Of a stretch of 64,000 nucleotides of DNA, positions 45,906-53,850 are shown one piece after another; position 1 is the stretch's first letter, and each line of letters opens with the position of its first letter. A program made the position numbers and the translations under genes. The stretch is from NCBI RefSeq assembly GCF_902859705.1, contig NZ_CADIJO010000004.1, forward strand, positions 1 through 64,000, written 5' to 3'. The DNA is from Achromobacter deleyi (GTDB lineage Bacteria; Pseudomonadota; Gammaproteobacteria; Burkholderiales; Burkholderiaceae_B). The notes under the pieces were generated by a model that saw nothing but the letters and a program-made list of their open reading frames with translations, was not told the origin of the DNA and made no database searches.

Positions 45906-47051
45906 TCAGCCGCCGCCCGCCAGCATCCCACCCAAAAGCAGCACGCCCAGCGCCAAGACCGCCAGTGCGGCCAAGGCCTCCACGCCATAGCGCAACCGCG
46001 CCGCCCCCACGCTGGACAGCCGGCCGCCCAGGGCTGTTGCCGCACCGCCTGCGGCCACCGCCAGGCAAGCCAGCGCCGCGACCGTCAGGCCCGTGCCCAG
46101 GCCCATCGCCAATGCCGATGCCACGCCCGCCATGAAGAACCCCTGCGACAACGCAAACACCAGCACGATCAACGCACCGCTGCACGGCCGCAGTCCCACC
46201 GCCAGGATCGCCGACCAGGCACGACGCCAATTCAGCGGCCCGGCCACCTGCTCCGGCGGCGGCACATGCGCGTGGCCGCAACCGCAGTCGTCGTGATGGT
46301 GATGGTCAGGGTCGTGCAACGCGCTCGGCAACGCGGCTGCCGCAGGGCCTTGCCGCACAGGCGCCGCCTGCACCGAGATGGCCCGCAATGCCGCAGCCCC
46401 CTTCAAGGCTTGGCCCGACCCGGCTACCGCAGACGGTCTTGGTCCATCAACGCCACGGTTGGCCGGCTGCGCCGCAACAGGCCGCCGGCGCAGCAATGGC
46501 CGCAGCGCCTTGACCCACACCAGCCACACGCCCAACAGCGTCACCAACGCATACGACGCCAGCTCCAGCCAGCGCGTCGCCTGGTTCATCGTGGAAGCCG
46601 TGGCGTTGAACACCAGCGCCAACACCGCCACCATCGCGATCGCCACCAGCGCCTGCACCAGCGACGACGCCAGGGCCAGCAAGGCCCCATTGCGAGCCGT
46701 CTGCCGGTTGGCCAGCACATAAGAAGAGATGACCGCCTTGCCGTGCCCCGGCCCCAGCGCGTGGAACACGCCATAGGCGAACGACAGGCCGATCAGCATC
46801 CAGGCCGCCCCGCCGTCGGCCTGCCAGGCCCGCACGGCCGATGTCAGTTGCCGGTAGAAATGGCTTTGCCACACCGACACCTGGCCGAAAAAGCTCGCCA
46901 GCCAGCTTGGCCCGCCCATGCCTGCGCCGCTTTCCGGCACGCCGAACGGATGCGCGCCCTGCGCATCGGCCACCCCGGTCCAGGCCATGGCGGCCAGCGC
47001 CAGCAGCCACGCGCACGCGGCGGCGGCCGAACCGCCCGCCGTCAGGCGCAT
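45906..47051 (-). CDS. NicO/RcnA-family nickel/cobalt (metal) permease
   Basis: Seen: 381 residues from ATG 47051; signal-like first helix, about six further membrane helices, the conserved HALGPGHGKAVISSYVLA motif, a cytoplasmic or periplasmic metal-type loop HDPDHHHHDDCGCGHAH, and LRPCSGALIVLVFAL. Known: NicO proteins transport Ni2+ or Co2+; DUF1007-NicO pairs commonly accompany zinc- or nickel-uptake genes. It overlaps the DUF1007 gene by 10 bp and ends the znu operon, so zinc is a possible substrate. Direction of transport is not evident. Confidence 0.87.
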   Translation of the reverse strand: MRLTAGGSAAAACAWLLALAAMAWTGVADAQGAHPFGVPESGAGMGGPSWLASFFGQVSVWQSHFYRQLTSAVRAWQADGGAAWMLIGLSFAYGVFHALGPGHGKAVISSYVLANRQTARNGALLALASSLVQALVAIAMVAVLALVFNATASTMNQATRWLELASYALVTLLGVWLVWVKALRPLLRRRPVAAQPANRGVDGPRPSAVAGSGQALKGAAALRAISVQAAPVRQGPAAAALPSALHDPDHHHHDDCGCGHAHVPPPEQVAGPLNWRRAWSAILAVGLRPCSGALIVLVFALSQGFFMAGVASALAMGLGTGLTVAALACLAVAAGGAATALGGRLSSVGAARLRYGVEALAALAVLALGVLLLGGMLAGGG

Positions 47052-47725
47052 TGCACCTCGATTCGGTGCGTCAACCCTTTGGTGATGGCGAAAAGCTCTT
47101 CCGGCAGCGCGTCCGGATCGGCCGGGATCGCGGCCAGCTGCTGCATGGTGTTCCAATCCAGTTCCTTCGGCTTGCGATAAGCCGGCTTGCAGGCCGCCGC
47201 GCCGGGACCACCCAGCGTGACAGCGCCCTTTTCATCGAAGGCGTAGGCCACGAAATACGTCGGATCGTAGATGTCCACCTGGGCGCCCGCGGCATCCAGC
47301 GCGGCGGGCTCGGCCAGCGGCAGCGTGAACGCCAGCGCCAATCGGCCCGTCTTGGGGTTCCACGTCACGCGGGCATCTCGCGGTGCGGCAAACGCTATGG
47401 TCTTGCCCGCCACCGTGACCCGCGTGAAATAGTGCGAGACCGGCTCGCCCAGTGCCTTCATCCAGTCTTGCGCCATACCCTTCAAGGTGTCGTCGGCAAG
47501 CGTGCCGCCCTTGCCCTTCTTGAGGCCTTGCGTGGCGTAGGCGCCGAACATCTCGTCGAACAGCCAGACCTGCCGCACGGCGGTGATCCGGTGCTGCTCG
47601 TCCAGGTCGACCACCGCGCGGGCGTCTATCCACATGTGCGGGTGCGCGTTGGCGGCGCCGGCCGCCAACGCGCCCGTCACGGCGATCAGGGCTGCAAGGC
47701 CGCGGCGAGCTGACGTACGTTCCAT
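47042..47725 (-). CDS. DUF1007 periplasmic protein of the zinc/nickel uptake operon
   Basis: Seen: 227 residues; signal peptide (GLAALIAVTGALAAGAANA) followed by HPHMWIDARAVVDLDEQ, whose His-rich mature N-terminus may bind metal, then VWLFDEMFGAYA and VDIYDPTYFVAYAF. Known: DUF1007 proteins are periplasmic accessories adjacent to NicO permeases and metal ABC systems; mechanism unknown. It starts 40 bp inside the 3' end of znuA and overlaps the NicO gene by 10 bp, a tightly coupled arrangement. Confidence 0.88.
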   Translation of the reverse strand: MERTSARRGLAALIAVTGALAAGAANAHPHMWIDARAVVDLDEQHRITAVRQVWLFDEMFGAYATQGLKKGKGGTLADDTLKGMAQDWMKALGEPVSHYFTRVTVAGKTIAFAAPRDARVTWNPKTGRLALAFTLPLAEPAALDAAGAQVDIYDPTYFVAYAFDEKGAVTLGGPGAAACKPAYRKPKELDWNTMQQLAAIPADPDALPEELFAITKGLTHRIEVQCA

Positions 47726-48678
47726 TCAAACATTTCCAGGTAGGTGGCGCCGGGTTGTCCGGGCTTGGACAGCGCATCGGAATAAAGCGTACCACCCACC
47801 TTGGCGCCGGTTTCGCGTGCGATCTGCTGCACCAGGCGCGGGCTGGTGATGTTCTCGACGAACACCGCCGGCACCTTCTCGCGCTTGACCTGTTCGATGA
47901 TGCGCGCCACGTCGCCGGCCGCCGGCTCGGCAGCGGTGGACACGCCCACCGCCGAAATGAACTGCACCCCGTAGGCATCGCCGAAATAGCCGAACGCATC
48001 ATGCGAGGTCACCACCTTGCGGCGTTCCGCGGGAATCGCCGCAAAGGTCTTGCGCACCGACGCGTCGGCGGCCTGGATGCGGGCGATGTAGGCGTCGGCG
48101 CGCTTGCGGTAGGCGTCGGCATGTGCCGGGTCCGCGGCGGCCAGGCCGTCGGCCACGTTGCGCGCGTAGATCACGCCGTTGGCCAGGTTCTGCCAGGCGT
48201 GCGGGTCGTTGTCGCCATGGCTGTGGCCGTGGTCCGCTTCGCCATGGGCGTGGGCGGGCGCGTGGTCATGATCATGGTCCTTGTCGCCGTGATCGTGGCC
48301 GTGGCCGGCGAATTTGCGCGCGGTCACGCCCTTGGACGCCACCACCGTCTGGCCCGAGAAGCCGGATGCCTTGACCAACCTGGGCAGCCAGGCCTCGAAG
48401 TCCAGCCCGTTCACGAACAGCACTTTGGCGGCGGCCAGCTTCTTGGCGTCCGCGGGGGTGGGCTCGTATTCATGGGCGTCGCCGTCCGGTCCCACCAGGG
48501 TCGTCAGTTGCACGTCATCGCCGCCGACTTCGCGCACGATGTCGCCCAGGATGGAAAAGCTGGCCACGGCCTGCAGCGGCTGGGCGGCATGCGCCACGCC
48601 GAAGGTCGCGGACAGCCACAAGCCGGCGGCAGCCAGCAAGGCGCGGCGGCGCGACAGCGCCAGCGATAGGGAAGTCAT
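47686..48678 (-). CDS. znuA: High-affinity zinc ABC transporter substrate-binding protein
   Basis: Periplasmic zinc receptor (cluster A-I). Seen: 330 residues; signal peptide ending AHAAQP, VASFSILGDIVREVGG, ligand His69 in DGDAHEYEPT, a long His/Asp-rich loop at about 126-160 (GHGHDHGDKDHDHDH), His160 in DPHAWQN, VVTSHDAFGYFG, and FVENITSPRLVQQIA with the late acid. Known: the His-rich loop gathers or senses Zn2+. It follows znuB by 19 bp and overlaps DUF1007 by 40 bp. Expected to be repressed by Zur through the box at 50483. Confidence 0.95.
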   Translation of the reverse strand: MTSLSLALSRRRALLAAAGLWLSATFGVAHAAQPLQAVASFSILGDIVREVGGDDVQLTTLVGPDGDAHEYEPTPADAKKLAAAKVLFVNGLDFEAWLPRLVKASGFSGQTVVASKGVTARKFAGHGHDHGDKDHDHDHAPAHAHGEADHGHSHGDNDPHAWQNLANGVIYARNVADGLAAADPAHADAYRKRADAYIARIQAADASVRKTFAAIPAERRKVVTSHDAFGYFGDAYGVQFISAVGVSTAAEPAAGDVARIIEQVKREKVPAVFVENITSPRLVQQIARETGAKVGGTLYSDALSKPGQPGATYLEMFEWNVRQLAAALQP

Positions 48679-48697
48679 AGCGAATCTCCTTGAGGGA

Positions 48698-49564
48698 TCA
48701 GGCCCGGCGCGGTCTGCGCGGCGCCCGCAGCAGCCCGCCCAGCGGGCCGCAAACGATGGAAAACAGGTAACAGACGCCGGCCGCCAGGATGATGGCGGGC
48801 GAGGCCGGCACGTTGAAGTGGTAAGACACCAACAGGCCGGAAATCGACGCAGCCACGCCGATGCCGGCGGCCAAGGGAATCTGGCCAGCCGCCGAACGCA
48901 GCCAGAAGCGGGCCGCGGCGGCCGGCAACATCATGATGCCGACCACCATCAAGGTGCCCAGCACCTGGAAACCCGCCACCAGGTTCACCACCACCAGCAC
49001 CAGAAAGCCCATGTGCGCCCAGCCGCCGCGTCCGCCGCTGGCACGCAGGAAGCCCGGGTCCAGGCATTCCGCCACCAGCATCCGGTACAGCGCCGCCAGG
49101 ACCACCAGCGTGACGCTGGCCGTGGCCGTCACCAGCAGCAGCGCGGCGTCATCCAGGCCCAGCACCGTGCCGAACAGCACGTGCAGCAGATCCATGTTGG
49201 AGCCGCGCAGCGACACCAGCAGCACCCCCAGGCCCAGTGAGATCAAATAGAAAGCGGCGAAACTGGCGTCTTCGCGCAGCGGCGTCAGCCGCGCCACCAG
49301 TCCCGCCAGCAGGGCCACGGCCAGGCCGGTCGCGACGCCGCCCAACATCATCGCGCCCAGCGACAGGCCGGACAGCAGGAAACCCGCCGCCACGCCCGGC
49401 AAGATGGCGTGCGACATCGCGTCGCCCATCAGGCTCATGCGGCGCAAGACCAGGAACACCCCCAGCGGCGCCGCGCCCAACGACAAGGCGCAGGCGCCGG
49501 CCAGTGCGCGGCGCATGAAACCGTAGTCAAGGAAAGGCGACACGACCCATTGCAGTGCGCTCAT
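48698..49564 (-). CDS. znuB: Zinc ABC transporter permease
   Basis: Seen: 288 residues from ATG 49564, about eight membrane helices; FMRRALAGACALSLGAAPLG, the RRMSLMGDAMSHAILPGVA motif of metal ABC-3 permeases, ISLGLGVLLVSLRGSN and LVVNLVAGFQVLGTLMVVGIMMLPAA (in two parts). Its ATG overlaps the znuC stop by 4 bp (ATGA, 49561-49564), so ATPase and permease are coupled. Confidence 0.95.
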   Translation of the reverse strand: MSALQWVVSPFLDYGFMRRALAGACALSLGAAPLGVFLVLRRMSLMGDAMSHAILPGVAAGFLLSGLSLGAMMLGGVATGLAVALLAGLVARLTPLREDASFAAFYLISLGLGVLLVSLRGSNMDLLHVLFGTVLGLDDAALLLVTATASVTLVVLAALYRMLVAECLDPGFLRASGGRGGWAHMGFLVLVVVNLVAGFQVLGTLMVVGIMMLPAAAARFWLRSAAGQIPLAAGIGVAASISGLLVSYHFNVPASPAIILAAGVCYLFSIVCGPLGGLLRAPRRPRRA

Positions 49565-50283
49565 GCGAACGCTCCCGCGTGCCATTGGCGCGCCGTCTTC
49601 AGGTTCTCGTCGCACAGGGCTGATTCGGTATCACCCCAGGCCACCACCGAACCGGACAACAGCAGGCATTGCGGAAAATGGTCGCGCACCATGTCCAGGT
49701 CATGCAGCACGGTGATGACGGTACGCCCCTGGCCATGCAGGCCGCAAAGCAGCGCCATCAGGTCATCGGCGGTGTGGCTGTCCACGGCGGCGAACGGTTC
49801 GTCCAGCAGCAGCACCGGCGCATCCTGCACCAGCATCCGCGCGAACAGCGTGCGCTGCATCTGTCCGCCGGACAACGTGTCCACCCCGCGTCCTGCCATG
49901 CCGGCCAGGCCCACGGTCTCCAGCGCGTGCAGGCAACGATCGATTTCCTCGGCCCCGTAGCGCCGCCAGGCGCCGACCCGGCGCCATGCGCCCATCGCCA
50001 CCAGATCCAGCACCGACACCGGAAACGAACGGTCCAGTTCGGCGGCCTGGGGCAGCCAGGCCAGTTCCGACCGCCCGGCCCCGCCCACGGTGACGCTGCC
50101 CGACAACGACCGCAGCACCCCCATGATGCCTTTGATCAACGTCGACTTGCCGGCCCCGTTGGGCCCCACCACGGCGGTCATCGCGCCCGGCTCGAAGCGG
50201 CCCGACACGCCGCGCAACGCCGCATGCCCGTGCCAGCCGAAGGACGCATCCCGCAGCTCGATGGCGACCGGTGCCGCGTTCAT
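49561..50283 (-). CDS. znuC: Zinc ABC transporter ATP-binding protein
   Basis: Seen: 240 residues from ATG 50283; Walker A VVGPNGAGKSTLIKG, Q-loop in WLPQAAELD, signature LSGGQMQR, Walker B VLLLDEPFAAVD and H-loop VLHDLDMV, all intact. Drives zinc import with ZnuB and ZnuA. Its ATG overlaps the stop of a 56-codon gene by 3 of 4 bases (ATGA at 50280-50283), and its own stop overlaps znuB, so four genes are chained by overlapping start-stop codons. Confidence 0.95.
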   Translation of the reverse strand: MNAAPVAIELRDASFGWHGHAALRGVSGRFEPGAMTAVVGPNGAGKSTLIKGIMGVLRSLSGSVTVGGAGRSELAWLPQAAELDRSFPVSVLDLVAMGAWRRVGAWRRYGAEEIDRCLHALETVGLAGMAGRGVDTLSGGQMQRTLFARMLVQDAPVLLLDEPFAAVDSHTADDLMALLCGLHGQGRTVITVLHDLDMVRDHFPQCLLLSGSVVAWGDTESALCDENLKTARQWHAGAFA

Positions 50284-50450
50284 CGGGGCCACCAGTCCAT
50301 GGCCCAGCCGGTCAGCGCCCACAGCACGGCGGCCGCGGCCAGCGCGTAGGCCATGCGACGCCAGGCAGACGCCAGGAAGCTGGAACGGTGGGAGGCGCCC
50401 GGCCCCGGCGCGGCGCCGGGCCGCGGGGGCAAGAGCGAAAAGTGAGACAT
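50280..50450 (-). CDS. Small single-helix membrane peptide leading the znu operon
   Basis: Seen: 56 codons from ATG 50450, ending in an ATGA overlap with znuC. The product has a Pro/Gly/Ala-rich N-terminus, a basic WRRM turn, one hydrophobic helix (AYALAAAAVLWALTGWAM) and a Trp-rich end DWWPR. It starts 33 bp from the Zur-box palindrome, so it would be the first translated gene of the operon. I recognise no family. Support: start-stop overlap, position and a clean helix; against: no clear Shine-Dalgarno sequence and high-GC composition that yields random frames. Confidence 0.6.
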   Translation of the reverse strand: MSHFSLLPPRPGAAPGPGASHRSSFLASAWRRMAYALAAAAVLWALTGWAMDWWPR

Positions 50451-50482
50451 GGAAACGACAGGCTACGAAACAGATTTATTAT

Positions 50483-50495
50483 GTTATATCATAAC
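50483..50495. promoter_or_regulatory. Zur box between the znu operon and zur
   Basis: GTTAT-ATC-ATAAC, an odd-length palindrome in an AT-rich island (TTATTATGTTATATCATAAC) between divergent operons. Known Zur sites of gamma- and betaproteobacteria have the core TGTTATA-N-TATAACA; this one matches the GTTAT/ATAAC arms. It could repress both znu and zur. Confidence 0.75.
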
Positions 50496-50589
50496 TAACA
50501 AGGCTTGAAAGGGCGCCTTTCGCCCGCATCAGAGTGTTTTCTGCTACCTTCCTGGCATCTCGCGCGCGTCGCGCGCGTCCCTAATTCAG

Positions 50590-51105
50590 ATGAAGCCCGC
50601 CATGCCCGCTCCGCCCCGTTCCCCCCGCAGCGACACCGTAGGCGCCCAGCTCAGCGTCGCCGAGACGTTGTGCGAACAACGCGGCCGCCGCTTGACCCCC
50701 ATCCGCCGCAAGGTCCTGGAACTGCTGCTGCGCCACGGCCGCAGCCTGAAGGCCTACGAACTGCTGGACGCCATGCGCGAAGTCCATCCTGGCGCCGCGC
50801 CCCCCACGGTGTACCGCGCCCTGGACTTCCTGATGGATGAAGGCCTGATCCACCGCCTGGACGCCGTCAACGCCTGGAGCGCCTGCCATGATGCCGGCGG
50901 CGCGCCGCATGACCTGCTGGTGGTCTGTACCGGCTGCGGCGCGGTCGCCGAAGTCTCCGACCCCGCCATGAGCCGCCAGCTGGCCGAACGCGTGGCCCAG
51001 ACCGGCTACGCCCTGGCTACCCACGAAACCGAGATCCGGGCGCTGTGCCCCCAGTGCCAGCAGAAGCAGCCCGCCGACGCCGGCCACCACCACCATCACC
51101 ACTGA
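50590..51105 (+). CDS. zur: Zinc uptake regulator, Fur family
   Basis: Zn2+-dependent repressor. Seen: 171 residues; winged HTH with AETLCEQRGRRLTPIRRKVL and PPTVYRALDFLMDEGLIHRL, dimer domain with DLLVVCTGCGAVAEV and RALCPQCQQ (the C-x2-C pairs of the structural zinc site), ending in six consecutive histidines. Assignment to Zur instead of Fur rests on the divergent znu operon and the cysteine pattern. ATG 50590 or 50602 may be the start. The natural His6 end is unusual and might bind surplus zinc. Confidence 0.92.
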   Translation: MKPAMPAPPRSPRSDTVGAQLSVAETLCEQRGRRLTPIRRKVLELLLRHGRSLKAYELLDAMREVHPGAAPPTVYRALDFLMDEGLIHRLDAVNAWSACHDAGGAPHDLLVVCTGCGAVAEVSDPAMSRQLAERVAQTGYALATHETEIRALCPQCQQKQPADAGHHHHHH

Positions 51106-51386
51106 GGCGCCGGCACGTCCCTGCCCTGCGGCAGGCGCGTGCCCCTCGGCCCCGGCCGCCCGCCTGATCCGGACCTTGAAATCCGGAAAATTGCCCCAAA
51201 ATAGTGATATCGCCCGATACTTGACGGCGTACAGCCGCGAACTGGGCGGCTATGGCCCCCGGGTTGGCCCGGGGTTTGCCCCCTGCCCCCGACTGTGCTG
51301 TAATCCTGCGTCCGGCCGCTCTAGGCGGCCCTCGCAGCCTGTGGCAGCGACCCTTCGCCGCCTTACTTCACGCAAGCAGCTTCGCC

Positions 51387-52511
51387 ATGAACACCCCGCG
51401 CAGTTTGGACAAAATGGTTCCCGTCACCATCCTCACCGGCTTTCTCGGTGCGGGCAAGACCACCCTGCTCAAACGTATCCTGACCGAGTTCCACGGCCGC
51501 CGCGTCGCGGTCATCGAAAACGAGTTCGGACCGGAAAGCATCGACAACGACCTGCTGGTGCAAGACAGCGATGAAGAAATCATCGAACTGTCCAACGGCT
51601 GCGTCTGCTGCACGGTGCGCGGCGACCTGATGCGCACCCTGTCCGAGCTGCGCGCCAAGCGCGAAGCCGGCACCCTGAATTTCGAACGCGTCATCCTGGA
51701 AACCACCGGCATGGCCAACCCCGGCCCGGTGTGCCAGACGTTCTTCATGGACGACGACATCGCCGAGTACTACCGCCTGGACGCGGTGGTCACGGTGGTC
51801 GACGCCAAGCACGGTATGGTCACGCTGGACGAGCAGCCCGAAGCCCAGAAGCAAGTGGGCTTCGCGGACCGCATCCTGATTTCCAAGAAAGACCTGGTCA
51901 ACGAAGTCGACTACGAAGCGCTGCGCAACCGCCTGGTGCACATGAACCCGCGCGCGCCCATCACCGCGGTCAACTTCGGCGACGCCGACCTGAAGTCCAT
52001 CATCGACATCAGCGGCTTCAACCTGAACTCCATTCTCGACATCGACCCGGAATTCCTGGCCGATGAGCACCCCGACGCCGCCCACAGCCATGCCCACGGG
52101 CACGACCATGGGCACGATCACGGCCATGACCACGGTCACGACCATGATCACGAAGGCGATTGCGGGGCGCATTGCAATCACGCGCATCATCACCACCACC
52201 ACAAGCACGACGACGAAATCGGCGCGTTCGTGTTCCGTTCCAACAAGCCGTTCGATCCCGCGCGCCTTGAGGAATTCCTGGGCGGTGTGGTGCAGGTCTA
52301 TGGTCCCGACCTGCTGCGCTACAAGGGCATCCTGTACATGAAGGGCATCAACCGCCGCATGTTGTTCCAGGGTGTGCACATGATGATGGGCGCCGAACCC
52401 GGCAAACCGTGGACCGCGGCCGAAAAACCGTCCACCAAGATGGTCTTCATCGGACGCAAGCTGCCCCAGGAGATTTTCACCCGGGGCTTGGAGCAGTGCC
52501 TGGCGGGGTGA
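51387..52511 (+). CDS. COG0523/CobW-family GTPase, putative zinc metallochaperone
   Basis: G3E GTPase. Seen: 374 residues from ATG 51387; Walker A GFLGAGKTT 18-26, metal motif GCVCC 71-75, TTGMANPGP, ISKKDLV guanine-specificity region, a His/Asp-rich stretch at 233-274 (alternating GHDH units, then six His) and a CobW C-terminal domain (AFVFRSNKPFDPARLEEFL). Known: Zur-linked COG0523 proteins (ZigA, YeiR, ZagA) deliver zinc to client enzymes under zinc limitation. 281 bp after zur; no clear second Zur box was found in that gap. Client unknown. Confidence 0.88.
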   Translation: MNTPRSLDKMVPVTILTGFLGAGKTTLLKRILTEFHGRRVAVIENEFGPESIDNDLLVQDSDEEIIELSNGCVCCTVRGDLMRTLSELRAKREAGTLNFERVILETTGMANPGPVCQTFFMDDDIAEYYRLDAVVTVVDAKHGMVTLDEQPEAQKQVGFADRILISKKDLVNEVDYEALRNRLVHMNPRAPITAVNFGDADLKSIIDISGFNLNSILDIDPEFLADEHPDAAHSHAHGHDHGHDHGHDHGHDHDHEGDCGAHCNHAHHHHHHKHDDEIGAFVFRSNKPFDPARLEEFLGGVVQVYGPDLLRYKGILYMKGINRRMLFQGVHMMMGAEPGKPWTAAEKPSTKMVFIGRKLPQEIFTRGLEQCLAG

Positions 52512-52638
52512 TCCCCTTTTTGGATACGTGACTCGATGCGACGAAGGCAGTACTGTGAGGTACGGATAGCGTAGGCAGCAAGCACACGGACCGGGAAGAA
52601 CCGCCCGCGCCAGGATCGATTCATAGTGGAGTGTTTTC

Positions 52639-53103
52639 ATGGCTACCAAGGCAGCAACCAAAAAATCAAGCAAGTCGACGAGCGATACGGCGATTGATCT
52701 GCCCAGCGAGAAGGAATTGCTGGCCATGCCCGAGTCCGACTATATGAACGAACGCCAGCTGGCATTCTTCAAGGAACGGCTCAAACAACTCGAACAGGAC
52801 ATCCTGGCCAACGCCGGCGAAACCACCGAGCACCTGCGCGAAACGCAGTTCGTGCCCGATCCCGCCGACCGCGCCACCATCGAGGAAGAACACGCCCTTG
52901 AGCTGCGTACCCGCGACCGCGAACGCAAGCTGCTGAAAAAGGTGCAACAGTCCATCGCCCGCATCGACAGCGGCGAATACGGCTGGTGTGAAGAAACGGG
53001 TGAACCCATCGGCGTTCCGCGCCTGTTGGCCCGCCCCACCGCCACGCTGTCGCTCGAAGCTCAAGAGCGCCGCGAAATGCGCCAGAAGCTGTACGGCGAC
53101 TGA
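52639..53103 (+). CDS. dksA: RNA polymerase-binding transcription factor DksA, cysteine-poor form
   Basis: Binds the RNA polymerase secondary channel and acts with ppGpp. Seen: 154 residues; acidic coiled-coil tip FVPDPADRATIEEEHALEL (Asp74, Asp77) and the globular domain EYGWCEETGEPIGVPRLLARPT. Only Cys117 remains of the four zinc-finger cysteines of E. coli DksA; the others are Thr, Leu and Glu-type residues. Known: cysteine-poor DksA proteins work without zinc (Pseudomonas DksA2) and are common in betaproteobacteria. GGAG precedes ATG 52639. Its position after zur and the GTPase gene fits a zinc-sparing context. Confidence 0.94.
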   Translation: MATKAATKKSSKSTSDTAIDLPSEKELLAMPESDYMNERQLAFFKERLKQLEQDILANAGETTEHLRETQFVPDPADRATIEEEHALELRTRDRERKLLKKVQQSIARIDSGEYGWCEETGEPIGVPRLLARPTATLSLEAQERREMRQKLYGD

Positions 53104-53131
53104 TCCGTCCCGTTTTCCGGCGTCACCCTGA

Positions 53132-53163
53132 AAGGCTATGCTGCCCCCAGCATGGCCTTTTTT
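53132..53163 (+). terminator. Intrinsic terminator of dksA
   Basis: 12-bp stem AAGGCTATGCTG / CAGCATGGCCTT with one T-G pair, loop CCCC, overlapping a T6 run. Lies 28 nt after the dksA stop. Confidence 0.9.
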
Positions 53164-53181
53164 ATTGGCGCCCCGGAAAGC

Positions 53182-53209
53182 CTTGATTTCCCTTGGATCG
53201 CCCCCAGCT
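53182..53209 (+). promoter_or_regulatory. Sigma-32-type heat-shock promoter for hslVU
   Basis: -35 CTTGAT (53182-53187), 14-nt spacer, -10 CCCCAGCT (53202-53209), close to the sigma-32 consensus CTTGAAA / CCCCATnT. Sits 24 bp before hslV, a classical heat-shock gene. Confidence 0.6.
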
Positions 53210-53232
53210 AGTCGTTTCAAAGGAAGGAACGC

Positions 53233-53772
53233 ATGGAACAATTTCACGCCACCACCATCGTGTGCGTGCGTCGCGGTAACCGCGTCGCACTGGGCGGCGA
53301 TGGCCAGGTCACCCTGGGCAACATCGTCATCAAAGGCACGGCGCGCAAGATCCGCCGCCTGTACCACGACAAGATCCTGGCCGGTTTTGCCGGCGCCACC
53401 GCCGATGCGTTCACGCTGCAGGAACGCTTCGAGGCCAAGCTCGAAAAGCATCAGGGCAACCTGATGCGCGCCGCGGTCGAACTCACCCGCGACTGGCGTA
53501 CCGACCGCGTCCTGCGCCGCCTCGAAGCCATGCTGATCGTGGCCGACGCCGAACACACGCTGGTGCTCACCGGCAACGGCGACGTGCTCGAACCCGAACA
53601 CGGCCTGGCCGCCATTGGCTCCGGCGGCGCCTACGCCCAGTCGGCCGCCCTGGCTCTGCTGCGCAACACGGAACTGCCGCCCGAGACCATCGTCAAACAA
53701 TCTCTCGAGATCGCTGGCGACCTCTGCATCTACACCAACCAGAACCACGTCATCGAAACGCTGGGCGACTGA
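53233..53772 (+). CDS. hslV: ATP-dependent protease subunit HslV (ClpQ)
   Basis: Threonine peptidase dodecamer of the HslVU protease. Seen: 179 residues; a 6-residue propeptide (MEQFHA) ahead of TTIVCVRRG, so Thr7 becomes catalytic Thr1 after processing, [34 protein letters not shown] (partly) and the [15 protein letters not shown] turn. AGGAAGG precedes the ATG. hslU follows after 78 bp. This is the second proteasome-fold peptidase in the window besides Anbu. Confidence 0.97.
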   Translation: MEQFHATTIVCVRRGNRVALGGDGQVTLGNIVIKGTARKIRRLYHDKILAGFAGATADAFTLQERFEAKLEKHQGNLMRAAVELTRDWRTDRVLRRLEAMLIVADAEHTLVLTGNGDVLEPEHGLAAIGSGGAYAQSAALALLRNTELPPETIVKQSLEIAGDLCIYTNQNHVIETLGD

Positions 53773-53850
53773 CGCCCGCCGCGCGGCGCCGCTTTCTGCG
53801 CCGCGGCGCGCGTCCCCCAGCCAGCCCTAGCTTTCCAAGGATTCGCCCTC

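Noticed and set aside
50283-50322. Longer znuC start at 50322
   Set aside because: The extra residues overlap the small upstream gene in another frame, and the ATGA coupling and family alignment favour ATG 50283.
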